In this document: positions 56,572-64,000 of the stretch, piece by piece | How the letters are laid out: each line of letters begins with the position of its first letter | How positions within the stretch are numbered: position 1 is the first letter of the stretch | Assembly (NCBI RefSeq): GCF_014647515.1 | Contig: NZ_BMPI01000043.1 | Location: 23,858-87,857, forward strand | Source of the DNA: Dactylosporangium sucinum | GTDB taxonomy: Bacteria > Actinomycetota > Actinomycetes > Mycobacteriales > Micromonosporaceae | Direction of reading: 5' to 3' | Length of the DNA stretch: 64,000 nucleotides | The notes under the pieces: generated by a model | What the model was told of the DNA's origin: nothing | Database searches by the model: none | The model's input: only the letters and a program-made list of their open reading frames with translations | Position numbers and translations under genes: made by a program

Positions 56572-58976
56572 ACGTCGCCACGATGACCGAGGCGGAGGCC
56601 GCTCGGGTCGCCGCCCCCGCGGACGAGGCCGGGCTCGGCGCGCTGCGCACCGAGCGCGGCAACCTGCCCCTCGACCGACTCGACGTGCGGACCGCGATCA
56701 CCGGGCTGGTCGCCCGCACGGAGCTCACCCAGGAGTTCGTCAACGTCCACGCCACCGCGCTGGAGGCCACCTACATCTTCCCGCTGCCCGACCGGGCCGC
56801 CGTCACCCGCATGACGATGACGGCCGACGGGCGGGTCGTGGAGGCACAGCTGCAGGAGCGCGGCGCCGCCCGGGAGGCCTATGACGCGGCCATCGCCGCC
56901 GGCCAGCGCGCCTCGATCGCCGAGGAGGAGCGGCCCGACGTGTTCACCATGCGGGTCGGCAACATCCTGCCCGGCGAGCGGGTCAGCGTGACGCTCGCGC
57001 TGGTGGGGCCGCTCGCGTTCGAGGACGGGGAGGCGACGTACCGGTTCCCGCTGGTGGTGGCGCCGCGGTACATCCCGGGTGTCGCGCTCGACGGTGACAG
57101 CGTCGGCGGCGGGCACGCGCTCGACACCGACGCGGTGCCGGACGCCTCGCGGATCAGCCCGCCGGTGCTGCTGCCCGGCTTCCCCAACCCGCTGCGCCTG
57201 TCGATCGACGTCGCGCTCGACCCGGCCGGGCTCCCGCTCGGCGACGTGCGCTCCAGCCTGCACGCGGTCGAGGAGCAGGACGGGCACCTGGTCGTCCGGC
57301 CGGGGGAGCGGGCCGACCGCGACTTCGTGCTGCGGATCGGCTACGGCGCCGGCACGCAGAGCCTGGTGCTCACGCCCGACGCCGGCGGCGAGGAGGGCAC
57401 GTTCCGGCTGACCGTGCTCCCGCCGGCCTCCGACGCGCCGCCCCGGCCCAAGGACGTGGTGCTGCTGCTCGACCGCTCCGGCAGCATGGCCGGCTGGAAG
57501 ATGGTCGCGGCCCGCCGCGCCGCCGCCCGGATCGTCGACACGCTCGGCGCGCACGACCGGTTCGCGGTGCTCGCCTTCGACGACCGCGTCGAGGCGCCGC
57601 CGTCGCTGCCCGCGGGGCTGGTCCCGGGGGGCGACCGCAACCGCTACCGTGCGGTCGAGCACCTGGCCCGCATGGACGCCCGCGGCGGCACCGAGCTGCT
57701 CCAGCCGCTGCTCGACGGGCTCAAGCTGCTCGACGACACCGCCCGCGACCGGGTCCTGGTGCTGGTCACCGACGGCCAGGTCGGCAACGAGGACCAGATC
57801 CTGCGCACCGTCTCGGCGGCGCTGCGCGGCGTCCGGGTCCACACCGTCGGCATCGACCAGGCCGTCAACGCCGGCTTCCTGGGCCGGCTCGCGATCGCCG
57901 GCGGCGGCCGCTGCGAGCTGGTCGAGAGCGAGGACCGGCTCGACGCCGCCATGGACCACATCCACCGGCGCATCGGCGCCCCGGTCGTCACCGGCGTGCA
58001 GCTCACGCCGTCGGGCCTCGACCTGATCGACGACACCCGGGCCCCGGCCCGGCTGCCCGACGTCTTCCCCGGCGTGCCGTTCGTGATCGCCGGGCGCTAC
58101 CGCGGGGCCCCCGCCGGCTCGATCACCGTCTCGGGCGCGACCCGCGACGGCCGTCCCTGGTCGGCGACGGTCACCGGCGAGCGGCACGACAACCCCGCCC
58201 TCACGCAGGTGTGGGCCCGGGCGCTGCTGCGCGACCTGGAGGACGCCTACGTCTCCGGCACCCACTCGGCCGACGACCTCGAGGACCGGATCACGAAGGT
58301 GTCGCTGCGGTTCGGGGTGCTGTGCCGCTTCACCGCGTTCGTGGCGGTCGACACCCGCGTGGTCACCGACGGCAAGGAGCCGCGCCGGGTGACCCAGCCG
58401 GTCGAGACACCGGCCGGGTGGGAGTTACCGACCGCCGTTCCGCCGCCGCTCATGCAGCCGATGCGCGCCGCGTCGATGGCCGCGCCCTTCGCGTCCGCGC
58501 CGGCGAGCATGCCGCTGGCCGCCGGCCCGCCGCCCGCGCCGAGTGCGGCGCCGTACCCGACCGCCGCGCCTCGCCCATTCCCCCCGGGCGCCGGCGGTGG
58601 GGGCATGGCCCGCAAGCTGCGCGGGCGCGGGTCGGCCCGCGCGATGCGCCCGGTGCCGGCGCCGGCCCACCCGCAGGCCGAGCAGGCCCGCGCGCAGGTC
58701 GTCGAGGTCCGGGAGCTGGCGGCCCAGGAGGCGGCCCGCCTCCGCGAGGCGGCCGACGCCCCCGAGTGGGAGCGGCGCGAGCTGCTGGAGGACCTGCGCA
58801 CCCGCCTGGCGGCGCTGGCCCTGGTCCAGCTCGAGCCCCTGGTCGACGCCCTGAACCCGGCCGCGCTCGCCACCCGTCCGCTGGCCGAGCTGTGGCAGCT
58901 GGCCCTCGACCTGCTGGACAAGGCGGCGGGCAACCCGCCACCGGCGGCGCCGAGGGGAGCGTTCTGGAAGCGCTGA
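56568..58976 (+). CDS. VIT and von Willebrand factor A domain protein
   Basis: An 802-residue cytoplasmic protein. Residues 20-145 are a VIT domain (LDRLDVRTAITGLVARTELTQEFVN, EATYIFPLPDRAAVTRMTM, GNILPGERVSVTLALVGPL). Residues 295-460 are a vWA domain with MIDAS motif LDRSGSM, Thr in RGGTELLQPL and Asp in VTDGQVGN. A helical stretch follows, then a Pro/Ala-rich linker and a C-terminal helical segment (about 700-795) rich in Arg and Glu. VIT-vWA proteins bind metal-dependent protein partners; the actinobacterial role is unknown. No signal peptide. Confidence 0.9.
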   Translation: MNVATMTEAEAARVAAPADEAGLGALRTERGNLPLDRLDVRTAITGLVARTELTQEFVNVHATALEATYIFPLPDRAAVTRMTMTADGRVVEAQLQERGAAREAYDAAIAAGQRASIAEEERPDVFTMRVGNILPGERVSVTLALVGPLAFEDGEATYRFPLVVAPRYIPGVALDGDSVGGGHALDTDAVPDASRISPPVLLPGFPNPLRLSIDVALDPAGLPLGDVRSSLHAVEEQDGHLVVRPGERADRDFVLRIGYGAGTQSLVLTPDAGGEEGTFRLTVLPPASDAPPRPKDVVLLLDRSGSMAGWKMVAARRAAARIVDTLGAHDRFAVLAFDDRVEAPPSLPAGLVPGGDRNRYRAVEHLARMDARGGTELLQPLLDGLKLLDDTARDRVLVLVTDGQVGNEDQILRTVSAALRGVRVHTVGIDQAVNAGFLGRLAIAGGGRCELVESEDRLDAAMDHIHRRIGAPVVTGVQLTPSGLDLIDDTRAPARLPDVFPGVPFVIAGRYRGAPAGSITVSGATRDGRPWSATVTGERHDNPALTQVWARALLRDLEDAYVSGTHSADDLEDRITKVSLRFGVLCRFTAFVAVDTRVVTDGKEPRRVTQPVETPAGWELPTAVPPPLMQPMRAASMAAPFASAPASMPLAAGPPPAPSAAPYPTAAPRPFPPGAGGGGMARKLRGRGSARAMRPVPAPAHPQAEQARAQVVEVRELAAQEAARLREAADAPEWERRELLEDLRTRLAALALVQLEPLVDALNPAALATRPLAELWQLALDLLDKAAGNPPPAAPRGAFWKR

Positions 58977-59002
58977 CCCGCCGCCCGCGCGGCTGAACGA
59001 CC

Positions 59003-59030
59003 CCGCCGCGGCCTGGCCCGGCCGCGGCGG
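59003..59030 (+). terminator. Hairpin after the VIT-vWA gene
   Basis: CCGCCGCGGCC and GGCCGCGGCGG form a perfect 11-bp GC stem with a 6-nt loop, 26 nt past the stop. No T-run. Confidence 0.65.
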
Positions 59031-59039
59031 TGGACGGTC

Positions 59040-59103
59040 GTGGCGGTTGACGGCCGTGGCGGTTGACGGTCGTGGCGGTTGACGGTCGTGGCGGTTGACG
59101 GTC
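59040..59103. repeat. Four 16-bp tandem units GTGGCGGTTGACGGTC
   Basis: Units start at 59040, 59056, 59072 and 59088; the first differs at one base. Each contains GTTGAC, a -35-like word, but no -10 box follows. Confidence 0.85.
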
Positions 59104-59210
59104 GCGGCGGTGGCGCCGTGGCCCGCGGTGGCATCGGACGCTGGTCCTGGCGCGGTGCCGTGCGGCATCGCCGTCAACCTGGAGCGGCCGAGCACCGCGA
59201 GCCCGCTCAC

Positions 59211-59304
59211 CGCGACCGCCCAGGCCATCCGCGACCGCCCAGCCCATCCGCGACCGCCCAGCCCATCGCGACCGCCCAGGCCATCCGCGACCTCCCAGGC
59301 CATC
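59211..59304. repeat. Five 18-19-bp tandem units CGCGACCGCCCAGSCCATC
   Basis: Units begin at 59211, 59230, 59249 (18 nt), 59267 and 59286. This is the second minisatellite in the 599-nt gap between the VIT-vWA gene and the PAP2-like gene. The rest of the gap (59305-59575) shows no gene. Confidence 0.85.
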
Positions 59305-59575
59305 CGTGCGCCGCCGGCCGACCCGACCGCGCGGTGTCACGACGCCACCGGAATCCGCGGCGAGCACGAAACCCACGACCGTCGTTGCGACTCGTCTCGT
59401 GGTGGTGCTCGGCGCACGGCTGACCGGTTTGTCAGGAAAAGCACCCATCCAACACCCACAGGCCGCGGCGTGGCCCCGGATGCCACGCCGCACCCGGCGG
59501 AGCGGCCGGTCGATGTGCTCGAAAACGGGGGAGCACATCGGCCGGCCGCTCTCCGTTGCCCGCTAGGGTGCAGCG

Positions 59576-60160
59576 GTGATCAGGGAACGGGTCGCCCGGG
59601 TCGTCACCGAGGCCTTCGCGCCGGCCGCGCTCGTGTCGGTGCTGCTCGTGCTCCTCGCCGTCCACAGCGAGCCCGGTAACCTTCGCCGCGGGATCGCGCT
59701 CGGGGTGGTCGCGGCGCTGTTCGAGAGCGTGCTGCCCTTCCTGTACATCCTGCGCGGGGTCCGCACCGGCGCGCTCACCGACCACCACGTCGGCGACCAC
59801 CGCCAGCGGCGGGGGCCGCTGCTCGTCGGGCTGGGGTCCGTCGTCGCCGGGTTCGGGGTGCTCGTCTGGGCGGGGGCGGCCCGGGAGCTGCTCGCGGCCG
59901 TGGTCGCCGGCGGGGTCGGGCTGGTCGTGGCGGCCGGGGTCAGCCACTGGTGGAAGATGTCGATCCACGCCGCCGTCGCGGCCGGGTCGGTCGTGATCCT
60001 GATGCTGGTGTACGGCTGGGGACTCGTCCTGACCGCGCCGCTCGCGGCGGCCGTCGGTTGGTCGCGGGTCGTGCTCAAGGACCACACCGTGGCGCAGGTC
60101 GTCGTCGGTACGCTCGTCGGCGCCGCCGTCGCCGGAGGGGTGTTCTCCGCCCTGCGCTGA
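59576..60160 (+). CDS. PAP2-like integral membrane phosphatase
   Basis: A 194-residue protein with five or six membrane helices. KMSIHAAVAAG and GWSRVVLKDHTVAQVVVGTLVGA correspond to PAP2 motifs 2 and 3 (SRxxxxDHTxxQ), supplying a His and Arg. The usual motif 1 KxxxxxxRP is replaced by DHHVGDHRQRRGP. Such short actinobacterial members may dephosphorylate lipids, or be inactive. TAGGGT just upstream of the GTG suggests a leaderless transcript. The next gene, thrS, follows after 53 nt. Confidence 0.8.
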   Translation: MIRERVARVVTEAFAPAALVSVLLVLLAVHSEPGNLRRGIALGVVAALFESVLPFLYILRGVRTGALTDHHVGDHRQRRGPLLVGLGSVVAGFGVLVWAGAARELLAAVVAGGVGLVVAAGVSHWWKMSIHAAVAAGSVVILMLVYGWGLVLTAPLAAAVGWSRVVLKDHTVAQVVVGTLVGAAVAGGVFSALR

Positions 60161-60213
60161 GTGCCCCGATAGCATCGGGAGGAAACCCGCCGACCGATCC
60201 ATGGGAGCCCATC

Positions 60214-62214
60214 GTGTCCACAGCGCGCCCCGTCGCCGAAGCCCCGCCGCGCATCGTGGTCACCGCAGGCACGACGGCCGGCGCCGCGGTGGCCGCCGCC
60301 GGGCTGCCGGCCAGCGGGCCGAAGGCGATCGTCGTCGTCCGCGAGGCGGACGGCCGGCTGCGGGACCTCGACTGGACGCCGGAGCAGGACGTCGAGGTCG
60401 AGGCCGTCGACCTGTCCTCGCCCGACGGGCTCAACGTGCTGCGCCACTCGACCGCGCACGTGCTCGCGCAGGCCGTGCAGGACCTGTTCCCGGAGGCCAA
60501 GCTCGGCATCGGCCCGCCGATCGAGAACGGGTTCTACTACGACTTCCAGGTCACCAAGCCGTTCCAGCCCGACGATCTCGAGAAGCTCGAGAAGCGGATG
60601 CAGGAGATCGTCAAGTCGGGGCAGCGGTTCCGCCGGCGCCGGTTCGACTCGGTCGAGCAGGCCAAGCAGGAGCTCAAGGACGAGCCGTTCAAGCTCGAAC
60701 TGGTGGACGTCAAGAGCGACGTCGACACGAGTGAGGTCATGGAGGTCGGCGGCGGCGAGCTGACGATCTACGACAACCTCGACGCCAAGGAGGACCGGGT
60801 CTGCTGGTCCGACCTGTGCCGCGGCCCGCACCTGCCGACCACCCGCCTGATCCAGGCGTTCAAGCTGACCCGCAGCGCCGCCGCCTACTGGCGCGGCTCG
60901 GAGAAGAACCCGCAGCTGCAGCGGGTCTACGGCACCGCGTGGCCGACCCGGGACGCGCTGAAGGAGTACCAGCGCCTGCTGGAGGAGGCGGCCCGCCGCG
61001 ACCACCGCAAGCTGGGCCTCGACCTCGACCTGTTCAGCTTCCCCGACGAGCTGGGCTCCGGCCTGCCGGTGTTCCACCCGAAGGGCGGCATCATCCGCCG
61101 CGAGATGGAGAACTACTCGCGCCAGCGGCACGAGGAGGCGGGGTATTCGTTCGTCAACACCCCGCACATCACCAAGGGCCACCTCTACGAGGTGTCGGGC
61201 CACCTGGACTGGTATGCCGACGGGATGTTCCCGCCCATGGAGGTCGAGGGCGCGAACTACTACCTCAAGCCGATGAACTGCCCGATGCACGACCTGATCT
61301 TCCGCTCGCGCGGCCGGTCCTACCGGGAGCTGCCGCTGCGGATGTTCGAGTTCGGCACGGTGTACCGGTACGAGAAGTCCGGCGTCATCCACGGCCTGAC
61401 CCGGGTGCGCGGCATGACCCAGGACGACGCGCACATCTTCTGCACCCCGGAGCAGATCGAGAGCGAGCTCGCCTCGCTGCTGCAGTTCGTGCTCGACCTG
61501 CTCAAGGACTACGGCCTCACCGACTTCTACCTCGAGCTGTCGACCAAGAACCCGGACAAGTACGTCGGCTCCGACGAGGTCTGGGAGACCGCGACCGAGA
61601 CCCTGCGCCGGGTCGCCACCGAGTCCGGTCTCGACCTTGTGCCGGACCCGGGCGGCGCCGCCTTCTACGGGCCGAAGATCTCGGTGCAGGCCCGCGACGC
61701 GATCGGCCGCACCTGGCAGATGTCGACGATCCAGCTCGACTTCAACCTGCCGGAGCGCTTCGAGCTGGAGTACCAGGCCGCCGACGGCACCCGCCAGCGG
61801 CCGGTCATGATCCACCGGGCGCTGTTCGGCTCGATCGAGCGGTTCTTCGGCGTGCTCACCGAGCACTACGCGGGCGCGTTCCCGGCCTGGCTGGCCCCGG
61901 TGCAGGTGGTCGGCATCCCGATCCGCGCCGACCACGGCGAGTATCTCGACGGGTTCGCCGCCCGGCTGCGCCAGGAGGGCATCCGGGTCGAGGTCGACCA
62001 CTCCGACGAGCGGATGCAGAAGAAGATCCGCACGGCCCAGCAGCAGAAGGTGCCGTTCATGGCGATCGCCGGCGACGACGACGTCACGGCCGGCACGGTG
62101 TCGTTCCGGTACCGCGACGGCTCCCAGCGCAACGGCGTCCCGCTCGACGAGGCGGTCGCCCACGTGGCCGAGATCGTCCGGTCCCGCGTCAACGAGGGCC
62201 CGTCCGCATCATGA
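60214..62214 (+). CDS. thrS: Threonyl-tRNA synthetase
   Basis: A 666-residue class II synthetase. A TGS domain occupies about residues 15-75; the editing domain has HSTAHVLAQAVQ and DLCRGPHLP. Motif 1 lies in GGIIRREMENYSRQRHEEAGY; the zinc Cys is in PMNCPMHDLIF; motif 2 is YRYEKSGVIHGLTRVRGMTQDDAHIF; motif 3 is HRALFGSIERFF. The anticodon-binding domain ends the protein. Start is GTG after GGGAG at 7 nt. It charges tRNA-Thr and clears mischarged Ser. Confidence 0.97.
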   Translation: MSTARPVAEAPPRIVVTAGTTAGAAVAAAGLPASGPKAIVVVREADGRLRDLDWTPEQDVEVEAVDLSSPDGLNVLRHSTAHVLAQAVQDLFPEAKLGIGPPIENGFYYDFQVTKPFQPDDLEKLEKRMQEIVKSGQRFRRRRFDSVEQAKQELKDEPFKLELVDVKSDVDTSEVMEVGGGELTIYDNLDAKEDRVCWSDLCRGPHLPTTRLIQAFKLTRSAAAYWRGSEKNPQLQRVYGTAWPTRDALKEYQRLLEEAARRDHRKLGLDLDLFSFPDELGSGLPVFHPKGGIIRREMENYSRQRHEEAGYSFVNTPHITKGHLYEVSGHLDWYADGMFPPMEVEGANYYLKPMNCPMHDLIFRSRGRSYRELPLRMFEFGTVYRYEKSGVIHGLTRVRGMTQDDAHIFCTPEQIESELASLLQFVLDLLKDYGLTDFYLELSTKNPDKYVGSDEVWETATETLRRVATESGLDLVPDPGGAAFYGPKISVQARDAIGRTWQMSTIQLDFNLPERFELEYQAADGTRQRPVMIHRALFGSIERFFGVLTEHYAGAFPAWLAPVQVVGIPIRADHGEYLDGFAARLRQEGIRVEVDHSDERMQKKIRTAQQQKVPFMAIAGDDDVTAGTVSFRYRDGSQRNGVPLDEAVAHVAEIVRSRVNEGPSAS

Positions 62215-62271
62215 CCGGTGCAGAGCCATGCGGAGGGGCCGGGCGTCATCGGCTCAGCCTGACGCCGGGCG

Positions 62272-62289
62272 GCCGGAGCGAAGCGGAGG
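62272..62289 (+). promoter_or_regulatory. Shared 18-mer translation leader of the HIT gene
   Basis: GCCGGAGCGAAGCGGAGG lies 4 nt before the ATG and includes the ribosome site. The identical 18-mer lies at 54407-54424, also 4 nt before the histidine kinase GTG. Confidence 0.6.
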
Positions 62290-62293
62290 TCGC

Positions 62294-62809
62294 ATGACGA
62301 GCGTCCCGGACGATCTCGAGCGCCTCTGGACGCCGCACCGGATGGCGTACATCAAGGAGGACCGCGCCGGCGACCACGACGAGCCGACCGGGTGCCCGTT
62401 CTGCCGGGCGCCCGGCCTGCCGGAGGAGGACAGCCTCGTCGTCGCCCGGGGCACGCTGGTCTACGCGGTGCTCAACCTGTACCCGTACAACCCGGGCCAC
62501 CTCATGGTCGTGCCCTACCGGCACATCGCGGACTACACCGACCTGACCGACGGCGAGACGGCCGAGGTCGCGTCGTTCACCCAGGCCGCGATGCGCACGG
62601 TCCGCAAGGTCAGCGGGGCGCACGGGTTCAACCTCGGCATGAACCAGGGCGCCGTGGCCGGCGCGGGCATCGCCGCCCACCTGCACCAGCACATCGTGCC
62701 CAGGTGGGGCGGCGACACGAACTTCATGCCGGTCGTCGGCCGCACGAAGGTCCTGCCCCAGCTGCTGACCGACACCCGGAAGCTGCTGGCCGAGGCCTGG
62801 CCGGCGTAA
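62294..62809 (+). CDS. HIT-family nucleotide hydrolase/phosphorylase
   Basis: A 171-residue protein. GCPFCRAPG is a zinc-type CxxC region, NLYPYNPGHLMVVPYRHIADYTDLTDGE is the HIT core, and AHLHQHIVPRWGGDTNFMPVVG is the His triad followed by the actinobacterial Ap4A-phosphorylase-like tail (compare mycobacterial Rv2613c). It splits dinucleoside polyphosphates such as Ap4A. Its position just after thrS is conserved in actinobacteria, where synthetases make Ap4A as a side product. Confidence 0.92.
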   Translation: MTSVPDDLERLWTPHRMAYIKEDRAGDHDEPTGCPFCRAPGLPEEDSLVVARGTLVYAVLNLYPYNPGHLMVVPYRHIADYTDLTDGETAEVASFTQAAMRTVRKVSGAHGFNLGMNQGAVAGAGIAAHLHQHIVPRWGGDTNFMPVVGRTKVLPQLLTDTRKLLAEAWPA

Positions 62810-62812
62810 GGG

Positions 62813-63835
62813 CTAGCGGAACTGCGCGATCGCGTCGAACGCCGGGTCGAGCGAGCGCTCGGCCCGGGCCCGCGGCCAGCGCTTCGCCGCCTCGATGAGC
62901 TCGTCCGCGACCGGCGTGGCCCCGTCGGCGTAGTAGTGCAGCGTCCGCTCGCCCCGGCTGGTCTCCACGACGAGCAGCTCGCCGTCGGCGTCGCCGAGCG
63001 CTCCGGCCAGTACCGTGTCCTCGAACTCCCGCAGCCCGGCGAGGGTCTCGTCGTCGGGCAGCCCGTTCTCCTCGGCGGCGAACGGCAGCGTCACGGCCAC
63101 GTGCGTGTCGAACCGCGGCCAGCGCACCGAGCGCAGCGGCCGCTGGGCCAGCCCGGTCAGGGGCATCCCGCGCAGGGTGCCGGAGAAGACGACCCACTGC
63201 GGCTCGCGGTACTCCGCGCGCAGGTCGGCGACCGCCTCGGCCAGCCGCAGCGGGTCCGCGGCGCCGTCCGGCTCGTCGGCGGTCCACTCGACCGCGCCGA
63301 CCCACTCCTCGACGCCGTTCTCGCCGAGCACCCAGTCGAGCACCAGGAACGAGACCTGCCCCCGGACGGCGTCGGGCACCACGGCGAAGCGCGGGTGGAA
63401 CACCACGACGTCGATCTCCGGCCGGTCGGGGTCGCGGGTGAACGCGATCCGCAGCTCGGTCAGGTCCAGCTCGGCCCCGCCGATGTCGATCTTGGCGCGC
63501 AGGGTGTCGAAGTCGGGCTGGCGGGCGGTGTGGTACTCCCAGTCGGGGTCACCGGCCGGCGCCAGCGCGTGCCAGCGGGCGGCCACGCTGCGCAGCGCGG
63601 GATCGCCGCCGCAGGACACGACCAGGGCGTGTTTCGCTCCGGTACCGCGGGAGAACTCCCATGCCAGGTCCTTGTGGACGGCGGCGACCCGCCCGCTGAC
63701 CTCGCTCGTCAGCGCGCTCCAGTCCCCGGACGAGACCGCCGCCTCGACCCGCGGCCGCGCGGCGGGCCACCAGGCCCAGAAGTCGACGATCGCCGCCCGC
63801 CCGGAGTCCTGCCTCTTCCTCCGCGAGAAGATCAC
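62813..63835 (-). CDS. DUF695-like hypothetical protein
   Basis: A 340-residue cytoplasmic protein. It begins MIFSRRKRQDSGRAAIVDFWAWWP. Residues 60-230 show alternating strands, and the C-terminal third reads DTHVAVTLPFAAEENGLPDDETLAGLREFEDTVLAGAL...ERTLHYYADGATPVADELIEAAKRW, which resembles DUF695 proteins. Function unknown. Convergent with the HIT gene with a 3-nt gap; a 70-nt palindrome lies 19 nt upstream of its ATG. Confidence 0.7.
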   Translation of the reverse strand: MIFSRRKRQDSGRAAIVDFWAWWPAARPRVEAAVSSGDWSALTSEVSGRVAAVHKDLAWEFSRGTGAKHALVVSCGGDPALRSVAARWHALAPAGDPDWEYHTARQPDFDTLRAKIDIGGAELDLTELRIAFTRDPDRPEIDVVVFHPRFAVVPDAVRGQVSFLVLDWVLGENGVEEWVGAVEWTADEPDGAADPLRLAEAVADLRAEYREPQWVVFSGTLRGMPLTGLAQRPLRSVRWPRFDTHVAVTLPFAAEENGLPDDETLAGLREFEDTVLAGALGDADGELLVVETSRGERTLHYYADGATPVADELIEAAKRWPRARAERSLDPAFDAIAQFR

Positions 63836-63854
63836 CCGCCCACCCTACTGTGTT

Positions 63855-63924
63855 GATCTTGCAGTTGTGGTGCCGGCCAAACCTGGCGATTGCCGGGCGA
63901 TCCGGGCACCACAACTGCAAGATC
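63855..63924. repeat. 70-nt GATC-ended palindrome, copy 2
   Basis: The 20-bp arms are identical to those at 2868-2937, and the loop is again exactly 30 nt but matches copy 1 at only 16 of 30 positions. It lies 5' of the DUF695-like gene and 3' of a gene entering from the right edge. Confidence 0.9.
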
Positions 63925-63938
63925 GGCGCGAAGGGGGG

Positions 63939-64000
63939 TCAGCGGGTTGCGGCGTGCTCCTTCTTCACGGCCTCGGCCAGGTGGGAGGGCATCGGGTCGT
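63939..64000 (-). CDS. C-terminal end of an unidentified protein
   Basis: The last 19 residues and the stop are visible (DPMPSHLAEAVKKEHAATR). This is consistent with coding sequence in an amphipathic helix, but too short to name. The stop lies 15 nt from the palindrome. Confidence 0.5.
   Translation of the reverse strand, partial: DPMPSHLAEAVKKEHAATR

Noticed and set aside
60161..60213. T-box leader for thrS
   Set aside because: The space before the GTG is only 53 nt and lacks the conserved T-box sequence and specifier stem.

Overview
The window is GC-rich, uses GTG and TTG starts freely, and carries several promoters placed so close to the start codon that leaderless transcripts are likely. 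Together with the block pdtaR - livHMGF - livK - polA - rpsA - uvrB - coaE, an order familiar from Streptomyces and relatives, this points to a filamentous actinobacterium. The many conserved small proteins and the two-component, MHYT and EAL-DICT genes make Micromonosporaceae my best guess, which is an inference. No transposase, integrase, phage gene or CRISPR array was seen.

Layout. 0-7.1 kb: truncated lipoprotein, HAD hydrolase, GCS2-type ligase, aldo/keto reductase, secreted 5'-nucleotidase, secreted M28 aminopeptidase, TetR regulator. 7.1-14.4 kb: exported or membrane proteins of unknown role, an EAL-DICT regulator, a polyamine-synthase-like protein, a methyltransferase/MarR pair with two clear operators, and a tRNA with anticodon CAA and an unexpectedly short variable arm. 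14.5-31.3 kb: core block with the ANTAR regulator PdtaR, a branched-chain amino acid ABC transporter (LivH carries an extra extracellular domain), DNA polymerase I, ribosomal protein S1, UvrB and CoaE. 31-34.7 kb: small membrane proteins, an ABM-domain protein, and PnuC plus NadR for nicotinamide riboside uptake and conversion.

34.7-39.8 kb: a five-gene, translationally coupled operon matching the STM4015-STM4014-STM4013-STM4012-STM4011 families: a leucine-rich-repeat protein, an ATP-grasp enzyme, an alkaline-phosphatase-superfamily hydrolase and two radical SAM enzymes. Its function is, to my knowledge, undescribed, and it is the best candidate here for a new system. A DUF6745 pair lies next to it. 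41.5-46.7 kb: a yybP-ykoY (Mn2+) riboswitch driving a TerC-family exporter, a lone terpene synthase, TypA/BipA, and a lytic transglycosylase. 47.4-53.5 kb: CocE-type hydrolase, DinB-fold protein, winged-helix protein, MHYT membrane protein, LolA-like lipoprotein carrier. 53.6-59 kb: OmpR-type two-component pair separated by tandem hairpins, then a MerR/VIT-vWA operon with an operator word inside the regulator gene. 59.5-64 kb: PAP2-like protein, threonyl-tRNA synthetase, HIT protein, a DUF695-like protein, and the tail of one more gene.

The non-coding DNA is unusually structured. A 117-bp element occurs four times, always just past a stop codon and always in the same orientation relative to that gene. 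In two copies it is followed by two further palindromic modules in the same order, making a composite of about 310-330 bp. A different 70-nt palindrome with identical 20-bp arms but diverged 30-nt loops sits near both ends of the window. A 154-bp near-perfect palindrome abuts coaE. Minisatellites occur at 19.6, 47.2 and 59.1 kb. Gene starts were chosen from ribosome binding sites, overlaps and family alignments held in memory; no searches were run.
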